From: Clostridia bacterium
GTDB taxonomy: Bacteria; Bacillota; Clostridia; Christensenellales; UBA1242
DNA: 13,533 nucleotides
Reading direction: 5' to 3'
Assembly: GCA_017622115.1 (NCBI GenBank)
Contig: JAGART010000137.1
Span: 1-13,533 of the forward strand
Shown here: positions 4,938-12,186 of the stretch, piece by piece
Numbering within the stretch: the stretch's first letter is position 1
Layout of the letters: the number at the start of each line of letters is the position of its first letter
Position numbers and translations under genes: made by a program
The notes under the pieces: generated by a model
The model's input: the letters and a program-made list of their open reading frames with translations, nothing else
What the model was told of the DNA's origin: nothing
Databases searched by the model: none

Positions 4938-5363
4938 ATGTTTGCTCGTTGTTTAACTAAAAATGATATAGAGTTGTATGCAGAAAAGGTTGTTTGTAGT
5001 ATGAATGACCAAATTGTTACTTCTATTGAAAGGCAAAACATTTATAGTAAAGAGGGTCGTTTTGAGTGTGTTTATATTGAGTTTTATGCTTATAACACCG
5101 ATTCAAAAGATGAAAATAAATTAAGTGCAGAGATAAGAGATTATGAAGCATATAATCCTGTGCATAATCGTTTTATGATGGACAAATTTGGTGCATCTTA
5201 TTTAAGTAGTTTTGAAGGTTTTGTAAAAAGTTTGCCTGATTCTGATTTAAAACGTGATTATAGATATGCATTAAAACTTTGCGAAAAACAATATTATGAT
5301 AAAATCAACGCAAATAAAAAACAACGTACATTAGATGAATATATGTGTAAAAGTAAATATTAA
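4938..5363 (+). CDS. Hypothetical protein, 141 residues
   Basis: I do not recognise this protein. It is soluble, with no signal or membrane segment. The first third reads like a beta-rich fold (VVCSMNDQIVTSIERQNIY, then CVYIEFYAY), and the rest is charged and helical with many Tyr (DLKRDYRYALKLCEKQYYDKI). It ends in the Lys-rich tail KQRTLDEYMCKSKY. Four Cys are spread through the chain without a metal-binding spacing. The start ATG has an unusual poly-G ribosome binding site (GGGGGGA, seven bases upstream). It has its own promoter and terminator, lies divergent to the NifU-like operon and upstream of tyrS, and is probably transcribed alone. Confidence 0.8.
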   Translation: MFARCLTKNDIELYAEKVVCSMNDQIVTSIERQNIYSKEGRFECVYIEFYAYNTDSKDENKLSAEIRDYEAYNPVHNRFMMDKFGASYLSSFEGFVKSLPDSDLKRDYRYALKLCEKQYYDKINANKKQRTLDEYMCKSKY

Positions 5364-5371
5364 ATTTAATT

Positions 5372-5397
5372 AAAGCCTGTTGTGGGGGCTTTTTTTT
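5372..5397 (+). terminator. Terminator after the 141-residue gene
   Basis: Stem AAAGCC / GGCTTT (5372-5377 with 5387-5392) followed by an uninterrupted T run. A second AGGCTTTTTTT at about 5416 could pair alternatively with the same AAAGCC arm. Confidence 0.75.
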
Positions 5398-5407
5398 GTT
5401 TTTTGAG

Positions 5408-5436
5408 TTGCAAAAAGGCTTTTTTTATGATAAAAT
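5408..5436 (+). promoter_or_regulatory. Promoter of the tyrS operon
   Basis: TTGCAA (5408-5413), a 17-base spacer, then TAAAAT (5431-5436) preceded by TG one base upstream, making an extended -10. The predicted leader is only about 28 bases, too short for a T-box riboswitch. Confidence 0.65.
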
Positions 5437-5470
5437 CTAAACTATTAATAGTTATAAGGAGCAAACAATT

Positions 5471-6667
5471 ATGAAAAATATATTTGATGATATGCAAGAA
5501 CGTGGATTAATTTATCAATCAATTTTTCCAGAAGAATTACGAGAAATTTTAGGGAAACAAAAAATTGTTTGCTATGCTGGTTTTGACCCAACAGCAGACA
5601 GTCTTCACATAGGTCATTTGGCAAGTATTTTGCAGTTAGTACGTATGCAACAAGCAGGGCATACTCCTATTGCTTTAATAGGTGGGGCAACAGGTAGGAT
5701 AGGCGACCCTTCTGGTAGAAATGATATGCGACCAATGATTACACAAGAGCAAAGAGATGAAAATGTGCGTAAAATCGGGGAGCAAATCGCTTCATTTTTT
5801 GACAAAGAATGTTCAAATAAATTAGTTTTAGTAAATAATGACGACTGGATTAGTAAGTTAAGTTATGTTGAGTTTTTGAATACAGTTGGTCTTAATATGT
5901 CTGTAAATAAGATGTTGAGTTCAGGTTGTTTTGAGCAACGTATGCAAAATGGATTGAGTTTTTTAGAGTTTAACTATATGCCTATGCAAGCATATGACTT
6001 TTACCACTTGTACAAAAATTTTAATTGTACATTAGAGTTGGGCGGTAGTGACCAATGGGCAAATATTGTGGCAGGTGCTGATTTAATTCGTAAAAAAGAA
6101 GATGCTCCTGTGTATTGTATTACTACTCCGTTGCTTACAAAGGCTGATGGTACAAAAATGGGTAAATCTGCAGGTGGTGCTGTTTGGTTAGATAGAAATA
6201 AATTTAGCGATTATGACCTTTTCCAAGTTATTAGAAATGTTGAAGATGAAAAAGTTCAAGATTGGTTTATGATGCTTACTCTTTTACCAACAGAAGAAAT
6301 CAAGCAAATTTGTGCTTGCGAAGGCAAAGAAATAAACAAAGCAAAAGAACGTCTTGCTTATGAGGTTACTAAACTTGTTAGAGGACAACAAAGTGCTGAT
6401 GAAGCATTAGCTCAAGCACGAGGTGCATTTTTAGGTGAAAGCGAAGAAATGTTAGAAAAAGAAATCTCAAAAGATGATTTAAATATTATTGATTGTTTGG
6501 TTGCGTTAAACTTTGCTAGTTCTCGTGGAGATGCTAAAAAGTTAATTTTGGGTGGTGGAGTAAAAGTCAATGACGAAGTTATAAACACTATTGATTTTAT
6601 TTGCCCAAGTCAAAGTTTTGTGCTTAAAAAAGGTAAGAAAAATATTATTAGAGTGATAGTAAAATAA
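5471..6667 (+). CDS. tyrS: Tyrosyl-tRNA synthetase
   Basis: A 398-residue class I aminoacyl-tRNA synthetase that charges tRNA-Tyr with tyrosine using ATP. The N-terminal Rossmann domain has YAGFDPT (35-41) and the HIGH motif (46-49). Tyrosine-site and conserved blocks include QAYDF (173-177) and GGSDQW (191-196), and the KMSKS loop is KMGKS (229-233). The last 65 residues or so form an S4 RNA-binding domain (LNFASSRGDAKKLILGGGV) that contacts the tRNA. The length is typical of bacterial TyrRS. The ATG has AAGGAG nine bases upstream. It is the first gene of the tyrS-yigZ-recX-acpS operon; the next gene starts immediately after its stop codon. No T-box leader is visible. Confidence 0.98.
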   Translation: MKNIFDDMQERGLIYQSIFPEELREILGKQKIVCYAGFDPTADSLHIGHLASILQLVRMQQAGHTPIALIGGATGRIGDPSGRNDMRPMITQEQRDENVRKIGEQIASFFDKECSNKLVLVNNDDWISKLSYVEFLNTVGLNMSVNKMLSSGCFEQRMQNGLSFLEFNYMPMQAYDFYHLYKNFNCTLELGGSDQWANIVAGADLIRKKEDAPVYCITTPLLTKADGTKMGKSAGGAVWLDRNKFSDYDLFQVIRNVEDEKVQDWFMMLTLLPTEEIKQICACEGKEINKAKERLAYEVTKLVRGQQSADEALAQARGAFLGESEEMLEKEISKDDLNIIDCLVALNFASSRGDAKKLILGGGVKVNDEVINTIDFICPSQSFVLKKGKKNIIRVIVK

Positions 6668-7246
6668 ATGGATAGTTTACTTTCAATTTCAAATGAAGTA
6701 GTTACAAGCGAAATTATTATAAATAAATCTCGTTTTTTAGGTTTTGCAACATATATTGAAAATGCAGAACAAGCAGAAAATTTTATAAAAAATTTACGTG
6801 CAGAACATAAAGAAGCAAGACACGTTTGTTTTGCTTATAGGTTAAAAAATACTAGTAAAGCAAGTGATGATGGTGAGCCAAGTGGTACGGCTGGTAAACC
6901 GATTTTACAGGTTTTAGAAAAGCAAAATTTGTTTAATTTAGTCGTTGTTGTTGTGCGTTATTTTGGTGGAATAAAATTAGGAGCAGGGGGACTTTTGCGT
7001 GCTTACACGGGGGCGGTTACAGAATGTCTTGCTAATGCCAAAAAAGTAGAATGGTTTCCTGCGAAAATCTACAAAATTGTATTAAAATATAGTGATTATA
7101 AGCCTTTTTTAAATAAAATTAAAGGGCGAAATATTCAAATATTAGAAACAAATTTTGATAATGAACCTAATTTAAAAATTGTTGCAAAATGTGATGAAAT
7201 AATAGAAAATGCGGAATTTTTGCAAGATACTTTGTGGAGTTTTTAA
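6668..7246 (+). CDS. yigZ: YigZ/IMPACT family protein
   Basis: A 192-residue member of the UPF0029/IMPACT family (E. coli YigZ, B. subtilis YvyE), close to the usual length. Diagnostic blocks are SRFLG (21-25), RHVCFAY (51-57), DDGEPSGTAGKP (67-78) and VRYFGGIKLGAGGLLRAY (96-113). The smaller C-terminal domain is the variable ferredoxin-like part. Its molecular role in bacteria is not settled; eukaryotic IMPACT proteins act on translational control, and a role around ribosomes or RNA is often suggested. The ATG follows directly after the tyrS stop (TAAATG) with no strong ribosome binding site, so translation is probably coupled to tyrS. Confidence 0.95.
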   Translation: MDSLLSISNEVVTSEIIINKSRFLGFATYIENAEQAENFIKNLRAEHKEARHVCFAYRLKNTSKASDDGEPSGTAGKPILQVLEKQNLFNLVVVVVRYFGGIKLGAGGLLRAYTGAVTECLANAKKVEWFPAKIYKIVLKYSDYKPFLNKIKGRNIQILETNFDNEPNLKIVAKCDEIIENAEFLQDTLWSF

Positions 7247-7861
7247 ATGAGCGAAATAACTGATATCAAAATAGCAAAAGGAAAAAAGTCTCGCAGGCAT
7301 ATTTATTTAGATAATAATTATGCGTGTTCGTTAGACGAGTTTACTGTTTTTAAGTACAAACTTAAAGTGGGGCAACAAATTTCATTACAGCAATTAGAAG
7401 ATATTACATTTGAGAGTGAGGCAAGTACTGCTTTTGAAAAAGCGGTTGATTTGATTAGTAAAACCCCAAAAACACGTAAGCAAGTTTACGATTATTTAAA
7501 AGAAAAAGGGTATTTACCTAAACTTTGTGAGTCGGCTGTTAACAAGTTAATTGAATATCGGTATATTGATGATGAACAATATGCTCGCAGTTATGTTAAT
7601 TGTTATAGTCAAAAATATGGTAAAAAGAAAATGGAATTTATGCTTGCACAACGTGGTGTAAGTCATCAAATAATTGAGCAAGTTTTGTTAGAACTTGATT
7701 CTCAAAATGATGTTGCTATTGAAATTGCCATAAAATATATGAACAAAAAAGAAAAGACACAACAAAATTATGATAAGTTGTGTAGATACCTAGCGAGTAA
7801 GGGATTTGGCTGGGACGATATTAGTACGGCTTTAAATTATATAAAAAAGGAACAAGAATGA
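7247..7861 (+). CDS. recX: Regulatory protein RecX
   Basis: A 204-residue RecX protein. RecX binds RecA filaments and limits RecA's recombinase and coprotease activity in the DNA-damage response. The helical three-helix repeats are visible, with the best match in the middle: AVDLISKTPKTRKQVYDYLKEKG style repeats (about 67-90), then IDDEQYARSYV (about 107-117), a hallmark of the family, then KKKMEFMLAQRGVS (about 125-138). The N-terminal part (SRRHIYLDNNYACSLDEF) matches longer Gram-positive RecX. The ATG abuts the yigZ stop; GTGGAG upstream serves as ribosome binding site. It overlaps acpS by four bases (ATGA). No recA in the window. Confidence 0.94.
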   Translation: MSEITDIKIAKGKKSRRHIYLDNNYACSLDEFTVFKYKLKVGQQISLQQLEDITFESEASTAFEKAVDLISKTPKTRKQVYDYLKEKGYLPKLCESAVNKLIEYRYIDDEQYARSYVNCYSQKYGKKKMEFMLAQRGVSHQIIEQVLLELDSQNDVAIEIAIKYMNKKEKTQQNYDKLCRYLASKGFGWDDISTALNYIKKEQE

Positions 7862-8229
7862 GAACTGGCGTAGATATTACAGATATTAAAAGATTTAAAA
7901 AATTATTGAATGATGAAAACTTTTTAAACAGAATTTTTACAGAAAAAGAACAACAACATATTTTTGCACATAAAACAGAAAAAGGTCAGTTAGAAAGACT
8001 GGCTGGTAAATATGCAGGTAAAGAAGCAGTAAGTAAACTTTTGGGAACAGGAATAGGTAATGGAGTTGTTTTTAAGGATATTGAAATTTTACCTAATTTT
8101 GATGCTAGACCAATAGCAAATCTTTTTGGTAAAGCAAAACTACAATTTGAAAAATTAAAACTATCTCAATTAGATATTTCTATATCGCATGATGCGGGTA
8201 TTGCTATTGCATATTGTGTTGCGATTTAA
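7858..8229 (+). CDS. acpS: Holo-[acyl-carrier-protein] synthase
   Basis: A 123-residue AcpS, which transfers 4'-phosphopantetheine from coenzyme A to apo-acyl carrier protein, starting fatty acid synthesis. The typical length is about 120. Family hallmarks: GVDITDIKRF at 4-13 with the Mg-binding Asp (D6), FTEKE (27-31), LAGKYAGKEAVSK (48-60) with the second metal ligand E56, LGTGI (62-66), and SISHD (108-112). The start ATG overlaps the recX stop (ATGA), with AAAAGGA upstream. It is the last gene of the tyrS operon, closed by the terminator at 8251. In B. subtilis acpS also lies a few genes upstream of a mazEF-type pair, as here. Confidence 0.96.
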   Translation: MRTGVDITDIKRFKKLLNDENFLNRIFTEKEQQHIFAHKTEKGQLERLAGKYAGKEAVSKLLGTGIGNGVVFKDIEILPNFDARPIANLFGKAKLQFEKLKLSQLDISISHDAGIAIAYCVAI

Positions 8230-8250
8230 GTATAAATTCAGTTAAATTAC

Positions 8251-8290
8251 AAAATATAGACTTGAAGTGTCTATATTTTTTATTTTTTAG
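8251..8290 (+). terminator. Terminator of the tyrS-yigZ-recX-acpS operon
   Basis: An 11-bp stem, AAAATATAGAC / GTCTATATTTT (8251-8261 with 8269-8279), then T-rich sequence. It separates acpS from the toxin-antitoxin pair. Confidence 0.85.
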
Positions 8291-8323
8291 GTATAAATTG
8301 AACAATTAAAGGGATAAATTAAT

Positions 8324-8506
8324 ATGACTAAAAATTTTAGTAGTTATCAAATTGAACTCCAAAAAAGTTTCTCGAACAAAAAACAAAAAGTTATTCATAT
8401 AATGAATGAACAAGGATATAAAAATTTTAATGGTTTTAGCGAACGTGAAATTTGGGGCGAGTTTGAAGATTTTGATTACGAAAAATGGATTAAGGAGCAA
8501 AATTAA
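8324..8506 (+). CDS. Putative MazF antitoxin, 60 residues, atypical
   Basis: A 60-residue protein encoded three bases before a MazF-family toxin, the usual antitoxin place. The N-terminal part (FSSYQIELQKSFSNKKQKVIHIMNEQGY) is basic and could bind DNA. The C-terminal part (REIWGEFEDFDYEKWIKEQN) is acidic and aromatic, like the flexible toxin-binding tails of antitoxins. I see no convincing ribbon-helix-helix or AbrB-type MazE domain, and the protein is shorter than B. subtilis EndoAI (about 90 residues). ATG start with AAAGGG upstream (8308-8313). The promoter is unclear, though TATAAA at 8292 is a possible -10. The toxin's ribosome binding site lies inside its last codons. Function is inferred from position. 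Confidence 0.7.
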   Translation: MTKNFSSYQIELQKSFSNKKQKVIHIMNEQGYKNFNGFSEREIWGEFEDFDYEKWIKEQN

Positions 8507-8509
8507 AAC

Positions 8510-8851
8510 TTGGATACGATTAAACGTGGCGACATTTATTATGCAAATTTATCACCAGTAGTGGGGAGTGAGCAGGGCGGAGTGCGTCCTGTGTTAATTG
8601 TGCAAAATGATGTAGGTAATAAGTATAGCCCAACTGTAATTGTCGCTGCAATAACTAGTAAAATAAATAAAGCAAAACTACCTACTCATATAGAACTTTG
8701 TGCAAATACATATGGTTTAGAACGTGATAGTGTAGTGCTTTTAGAACAAATTCGTACGTTAGATAAAGCACGTTTACTAGAAAAAATAGGTAATGCAAAT
8801 CAAAAATTACAAGAAATCGATTTCGCTTTATCTATTAGTCTGGGCTTGTGA
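8510..8851 (+). CDS. mazF: MazF/PemK family mRNA-cleaving toxin
   Basis: A 113-residue type II toxin, a sequence-specific endoribonuclease (B. subtilis EndoA/NdoA relative). It has the [19 protein letters not shown] start, catalytic Arg in GGVRPVLI (R26) and catalytic Thr in AAITSKI (T49), then the family tail [18 protein letters not shown]. All key residues are present, so it is probably active. The start is TTG at 8510; the AAGGAG at 8492-8497 lies inside the preceding gene, 12 bases away, so the weak start and long spacing probably keep the toxin below the antitoxin. It is three bases downstream of the putative antitoxin. The TGA stop is not followed by a strong terminator; only a weak AGAG...CTCT fold lies downstream. 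Confidence 0.95.
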   Translation: MDTIKRGDIYYANLSPVVGSEQGGVRPVLIVQNDVGNKYSPTVIVAAITSKINKAKLPTHIELCANTYGLERDSVVLLEQIRTLDKARLLEKIGNANQKLQEIDFALSISLGL

Positions 8852-8925
8852 TTAGAGTGATAAGAAGTGTGATTTTCTTGTTGCTCTTTTCTTTTTTGGT
8901 TAATCATAAATTTATATTGTGTATA

Positions 8926-8954
8926 TTGACAATTTGCCAATTTTATAGTATAAT
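8926..8954 (+). promoter_or_regulatory. Perfect consensus promoter of the surface protein gene
   Basis: TTGACA (8926-8931), exactly 17 bases, TATAAT (8949-8954): a full match to the sigma-A/sigma-70 consensus. The predicted start is near 8961, with a 36-base leader ending in the ribosome binding site GGAGAGG (8985-8991), five bases before the ATG. Confidence 0.9.
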
Positions 8955-8996
8955 ATAATTATAAAAATCCAGTGATGGAAAAATGGAGAGGTAATT

Positions 8997-11900
8997 ATGA
9001 CTAAATGGTTAAGTAGATTTTTAATCTTTTTACTCGTTATTATCGTGGCTATTAGTGTTGGCTTGTCTATTTATTACTTTTTGCGTAATGACGAAGTATT
9101 TAGTTTAAGTGAAAACGACAATGATAGTCTTATTCGCTATGTCAATGTAGGCGAAACTATTGACATTACTGTTACTAGAATTAATCCTTCTAGTGATGCT
9201 TATTCTTTGGTAAGTTCTGATGATTCAGTAGTGAAATTTGAGCAAGAAGTACGTGAAAATGTATTTAGATTTACTACTCTTTCTGGTGGTTCTACTACTT
9301 TAAAACTTGAAACTGCAAATACAGATTTCCAAAACTTGTATATTACTGTTAATGTAGGTGATGGTTCTACTCAAAATCCTTTCTACATTCGTAATTACAA
9401 GGATTTATCAAGTATTGGTACAATTTCAGGTATGGATTTAAGCAAAAATTATTTACAAACTGCTGATATTGATATGAGCGTTGCAACTACTGCTTGGACT
9501 CCTATCGCATTAAACGAAGTAAATGGTTTTACTGGTTCTTATAATGGTAATGGACACAGTATTTTAAACTTGTCTTTGGTTCAAGATTTAACACCTGATG
9601 TTGATTCTAACCCACAAGCACCAGAAGAATTTGATGCAGATGTAACAGAAGGAAATCCTTTATATGTTGATGATTCTGTTAAAAAAGCAGGTTTGTTTGC
9701 TACAATCGGTTACAAAGGTGTTGTATCAAAATTAAACTTTAAAAATGCAGTTATTAATGGTGCATTTGAATCTGCTGGTGTGGTTTCTGCGGTAAATCAC
9801 GGTACTATTTCTTTTGTAAACGTTCAAAACTCAAATGTGATTGTACAAAATGATGTTGCTTCTGTCGGTGGTGTAAGCGGTATTGTTTATGGAAACAATG
9901 GTGAATATAGTGCCAAATTACAATACGTTTCTTTTGATGGTAAAGTAAAAGGTGGCTTGTATGTAGGTGGCCTTGCTGGTCAAAATAGAGCAGGTTTAAT
10001 CTTTAACTCTTACTCAAAAGGTAAAGTAGAATCAGAAGTTGCTAGTGCAATTGCTGGTGGTATCGTAGGTCAAAACACATTTGTTACTGTTACTAAAAAC
10101 TTTAAATCAGCAGTTGTAAACAACTACACTATTAGTGATGTTGTTGCACTTGAAGGTTCTAGTGTTGGTGCTGTTATAGGTAAAAATATTAATACTGATA
10201 ATACAAATGGTATTGTTTTAAAACCTGATTCAGAAAATACAACTCAAATGAGTTATAATAGAATTTATGGTAACTACTTCTTGTTTAAAGAAAATGTAAC
10301 TATTAATGGTGTTGGTGGTATTGAAACTAATGCAACTCAATATATCGCAAATGGCGTGCTTCAAAGTGCTTTGATGACTGCTCCAACTATTGAATTGATT
10401 AATGAATTAAACGCAGAAGGTGCAGATTTTAATGCTGATTTAGCATTCATCTCTTATAGTGCTGATGGTAAATACACAGGTTGGAACTTTAATGTAATTT
10501 GGAATATTGATGCAGACACTAATAATAATTATCCTTTTATTAGAAATAATGCTTCTCCTGTGTCTGATGCAATTTACAATGGTGATGAGTTTATTACTCC
10601 TCCAACTCCAATAGACCCAGAACAACCAGAAGAACCTGTTGACCCAGATGCTCCAATCGACCAAGCAGCATTGTTAGGTATGTTTGAAGCAGACTTAAAT
10701 GATGATGGTCTTTACAATGGTAACTATCTTATCAATAGAGATGTTATTTTGACAGAGGCTTGGACACCTGTTGGTGATTTAGAAAATCCATTTAATGGTA
10801 AATTCTATGTTCAACAAGGTATTGAAATTAGAAACTTAATTATTAACGATATTGCAAACACTTCTTACTATGGCTTCTTTGGTGTATTAGGTAAAGAAGC
10901 AGAAGTTAATGGTTTAACTATCAAAGGTGTAAAAATTAACTTGACAGCAGAAAACACAGAAAACCACTATGTAGGTGCTGTCGCTGGTTTAAGTATGGCA
11001 AAAGGCTTTAACAATATCGAAGGTTCAAGTATTAGTGTTATCGGTGTTGATGAAGGTGGCTACAATACAATTAATGTAGAAAACAAAACTTCAAATATTG
11101 TTGTTGGTGGTGTAGTTGGTCAATTATCAACTGATGCATTAATGAACAATACAACATCAAACGTAAATATTTCTGTAATCAATAGTTCTGCTGATGCTAA
11201 AATTAAAGTTGGTGGACTTGTTGGTTGGAATTTAGGTAAAATCTTAACAAGTGGCGTAAATGGTAAAGAAGATACTCAATACATTACAACTATTGATGTA
11301 AGTAGAAATACTTCACCTGCTGTATATGTTGGTGGTGTTGCTGGTGTAAACGAATTTGAAATTGCAGATTCTTACTTTAAAGGTAAAGTAATTGCAGCAA
11401 ATGCAACTGGTAAATTGAATAACACAACTTTCAATGTTTCTTCTGGTGGTATTGCTGGTGCAAACTATGCTATGATAGAACGTTGTGGTACAGATGAAAG
11501 TATTAGTGGTGGTTACTATGCTGGTGGTATTGCTGGTGTGTATAAAGTAACTAGTTCATTAGTTAATGTTGAAACAAGCCTTGCAAATGCAGAATTTATT
11601 ACTCAAAGTTATGCAACTGGTTCTGTAAGTGGACATAAAGTTGGTGGTTTCACTGGTATTACTGAACTTGGTACAGTAAGTAATTGTTACAACACTTGTG
11701 CTTTATCTGGTAAAGTAATGGGTGGTTATACTGCCGAATTACCTTACAAGAGTGGTTCTAACTGTGGTAAGATTAAGTATTGTTATTCTAGTGCTACATT
11801 TGATATTTCAAGTGGTAAAGCATACTGGGAAACATCAAGTACAATTCGTCAAACTACAAGTTGGCTTACAGGTCAAAAGAAATTGGCTGGTTATGTAGAA

Positions 11901-12143
11901 AATTGTATTTACAATACACACGACTCTGTTGAAGCAGAAAAAGGCAAAATTAATTCTATCGAACGTCAATATCATTACTTCTTCTTAAATAAAGGTTATG
12001 GTGCTGATAACGATGGTAGAACAAGTGATGCAAATTGTAAATTAGCAAAAACATTTACTAACCGTGGCTCAACTGGTTTTAGTACAAGTATTTGGAATTT
12101 AGCAGACGGTGTTGAACCAACATTAAAATATGTAAACTTTTAA
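8997..12143 (+). CDS. Large GLUG-repeat surface protein
   Basis: A 1048-residue exported protein. Residues about 8-28 are a hydrophobic signal or signal-anchor (FLIFLLVIIVAISVGLSIYY). Residues about 46-118 look like a bacterial Ig-like (BIG2-type) domain. Two beta-helix-like blocks follow, each opening with an ENPF/QNPF-type segment and WTP, and carrying GLUG-type repeats (VGGLAGQN at about 323, AGGIVGQN at 353, VGGVVGQL at 703, VGGLVGWN at 738, VGGVAGVN at 778, SGGIAGAN at 816, AGGIAGVY at 842). A Pro/Asp-rich linker at about 534-557 separates them. GLUG proteins are usually adhesins or wall-associated. There is no LPXTG or SLH domain, so anchoring is probably by the N-terminal helix. All seven Cys lie after residue about 830. 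Monocistronic, with a consensus promoter and strong ribosome binding site; likely highly expressed. Confidence 0.88.
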   Translation: MTKWLSRFLIFLLVIIVAISVGLSIYYFLRNDEVFSLSENDNDSLIRYVNVGETIDITVTRINPSSDAYSLVSSDDSVVKFEQEVRENVFRFTTLSGGSTTLKLETANTDFQNLYITVNVGDGSTQNPFYIRNYKDLSSIGTISGMDLSKNYLQTADIDMSVATTAWTPIALNEVNGFTGSYNGNGHSILNLSLVQDLTPDVDSNPQAPEEFDADVTEGNPLYVDDSVKKAGLFATIGYKGVVSKLNFKNAVINGAFESAGVVSAVNHGTISFVNVQNSNVIVQNDVASVGGVSGIVYGNNGEYSAKLQYVSFDGKVKGGLYVGGLAGQNRAGLIFNSYSKGKVESEVASAIAGGIVGQNTFVTVTKNFKSAVVNNYTISDVVALEGSSVGAVIGKNINTDNTNGIVLKPDSENTTQMSYNRIYGNYFLFKENVTINGVGGIETNATQYIANGVLQSALMTAPTIELINELNAEGADFNADLAFISYSADGKYTGWNFNVIWNIDADTNNNYPFIRNNASPVSDAIYNGDEFITPPTPIDPEQPEEPVDPDAPIDQAALLGMFEADLNDDGLYNGNYLINRDVILTEAWTPVGDLENPFNGKFYVQQGIEIRNLIINDIANTSYYGFFGVLGKEAEVNGLTIKGVKINLTAENTENHYVGAVAGLSMAKGFNNIEGSSISVIGVDEGGYNTINVENKTSNIVVGGVVGQLSTDALMNNTTSNVNISVINSSADAKIKVGGLVGWNLGKILTSGVNGKEDTQYITTIDVSRNTSPAVYVGGVAGVNEFEIADSYFKGKVIAANATGKLNNTTFNVSSGGIAGANYAMIERCGTDESISGGYYAGGIAGVYKVTSSLVNVETSLANAEFITQSYATGSVSGHKVGGFTGITELGTVSNCYNTCALSGKVMGGYTAELPYKSGSNCGKIKYCYSSATFDISSGKAYWETSSTIRQTTSWLTGQKKLAGYVENCIYNTHDSVEAEKGKINSIERQYHYFFLNKGYGADNDGRTSDANCKLAKTFTNRGSTGFSTSIWNLADGVEPTLKYVNF

Positions 12144-12151
12144 TTAAAAAT

Positions 12152-12181
12152 AAAAACTACGGTCTAAAATCCGTAGTTTTT
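12152..12181. terminator. Bidirectional terminator between convergent genes
   Basis: A perfect 11-bp stem, AAAAACTACGG / CCGTAGTTTTT (12152-12162 with 12171-12181), 8-base loop. T runs on both strands serve the surface protein gene (+) and the membrane protein gene ending at 12187 (-). Confidence 0.92.
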
Positions 12182-12186
12182 TGTTG

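Noticed and set aside
5325..5363. PCNA/clamp-binding motif in the tail QRTLDEYM of the 141-residue protein
   Set aside because: It loosely resembles the archaeal/eukaryotic PIP box, but bacterial clamps bind QLxLF-type motifs, and the match is too weak to claim.
8848..8958. Short hydrophobic frame (GTG start, 36 codons) overlapping the mazF stop by four bases
   Set aside because: It has no clear ribosome binding site, runs through the consensus promoter of the next gene and resembles no family I know. Kept only as a remote possibility of a small membrane peptide.
10440..10664. Minus-strand open frame of 74 codons
   Set aside because: It is the antisense of the GLUG surface protein gene and reflects its codon pattern only.
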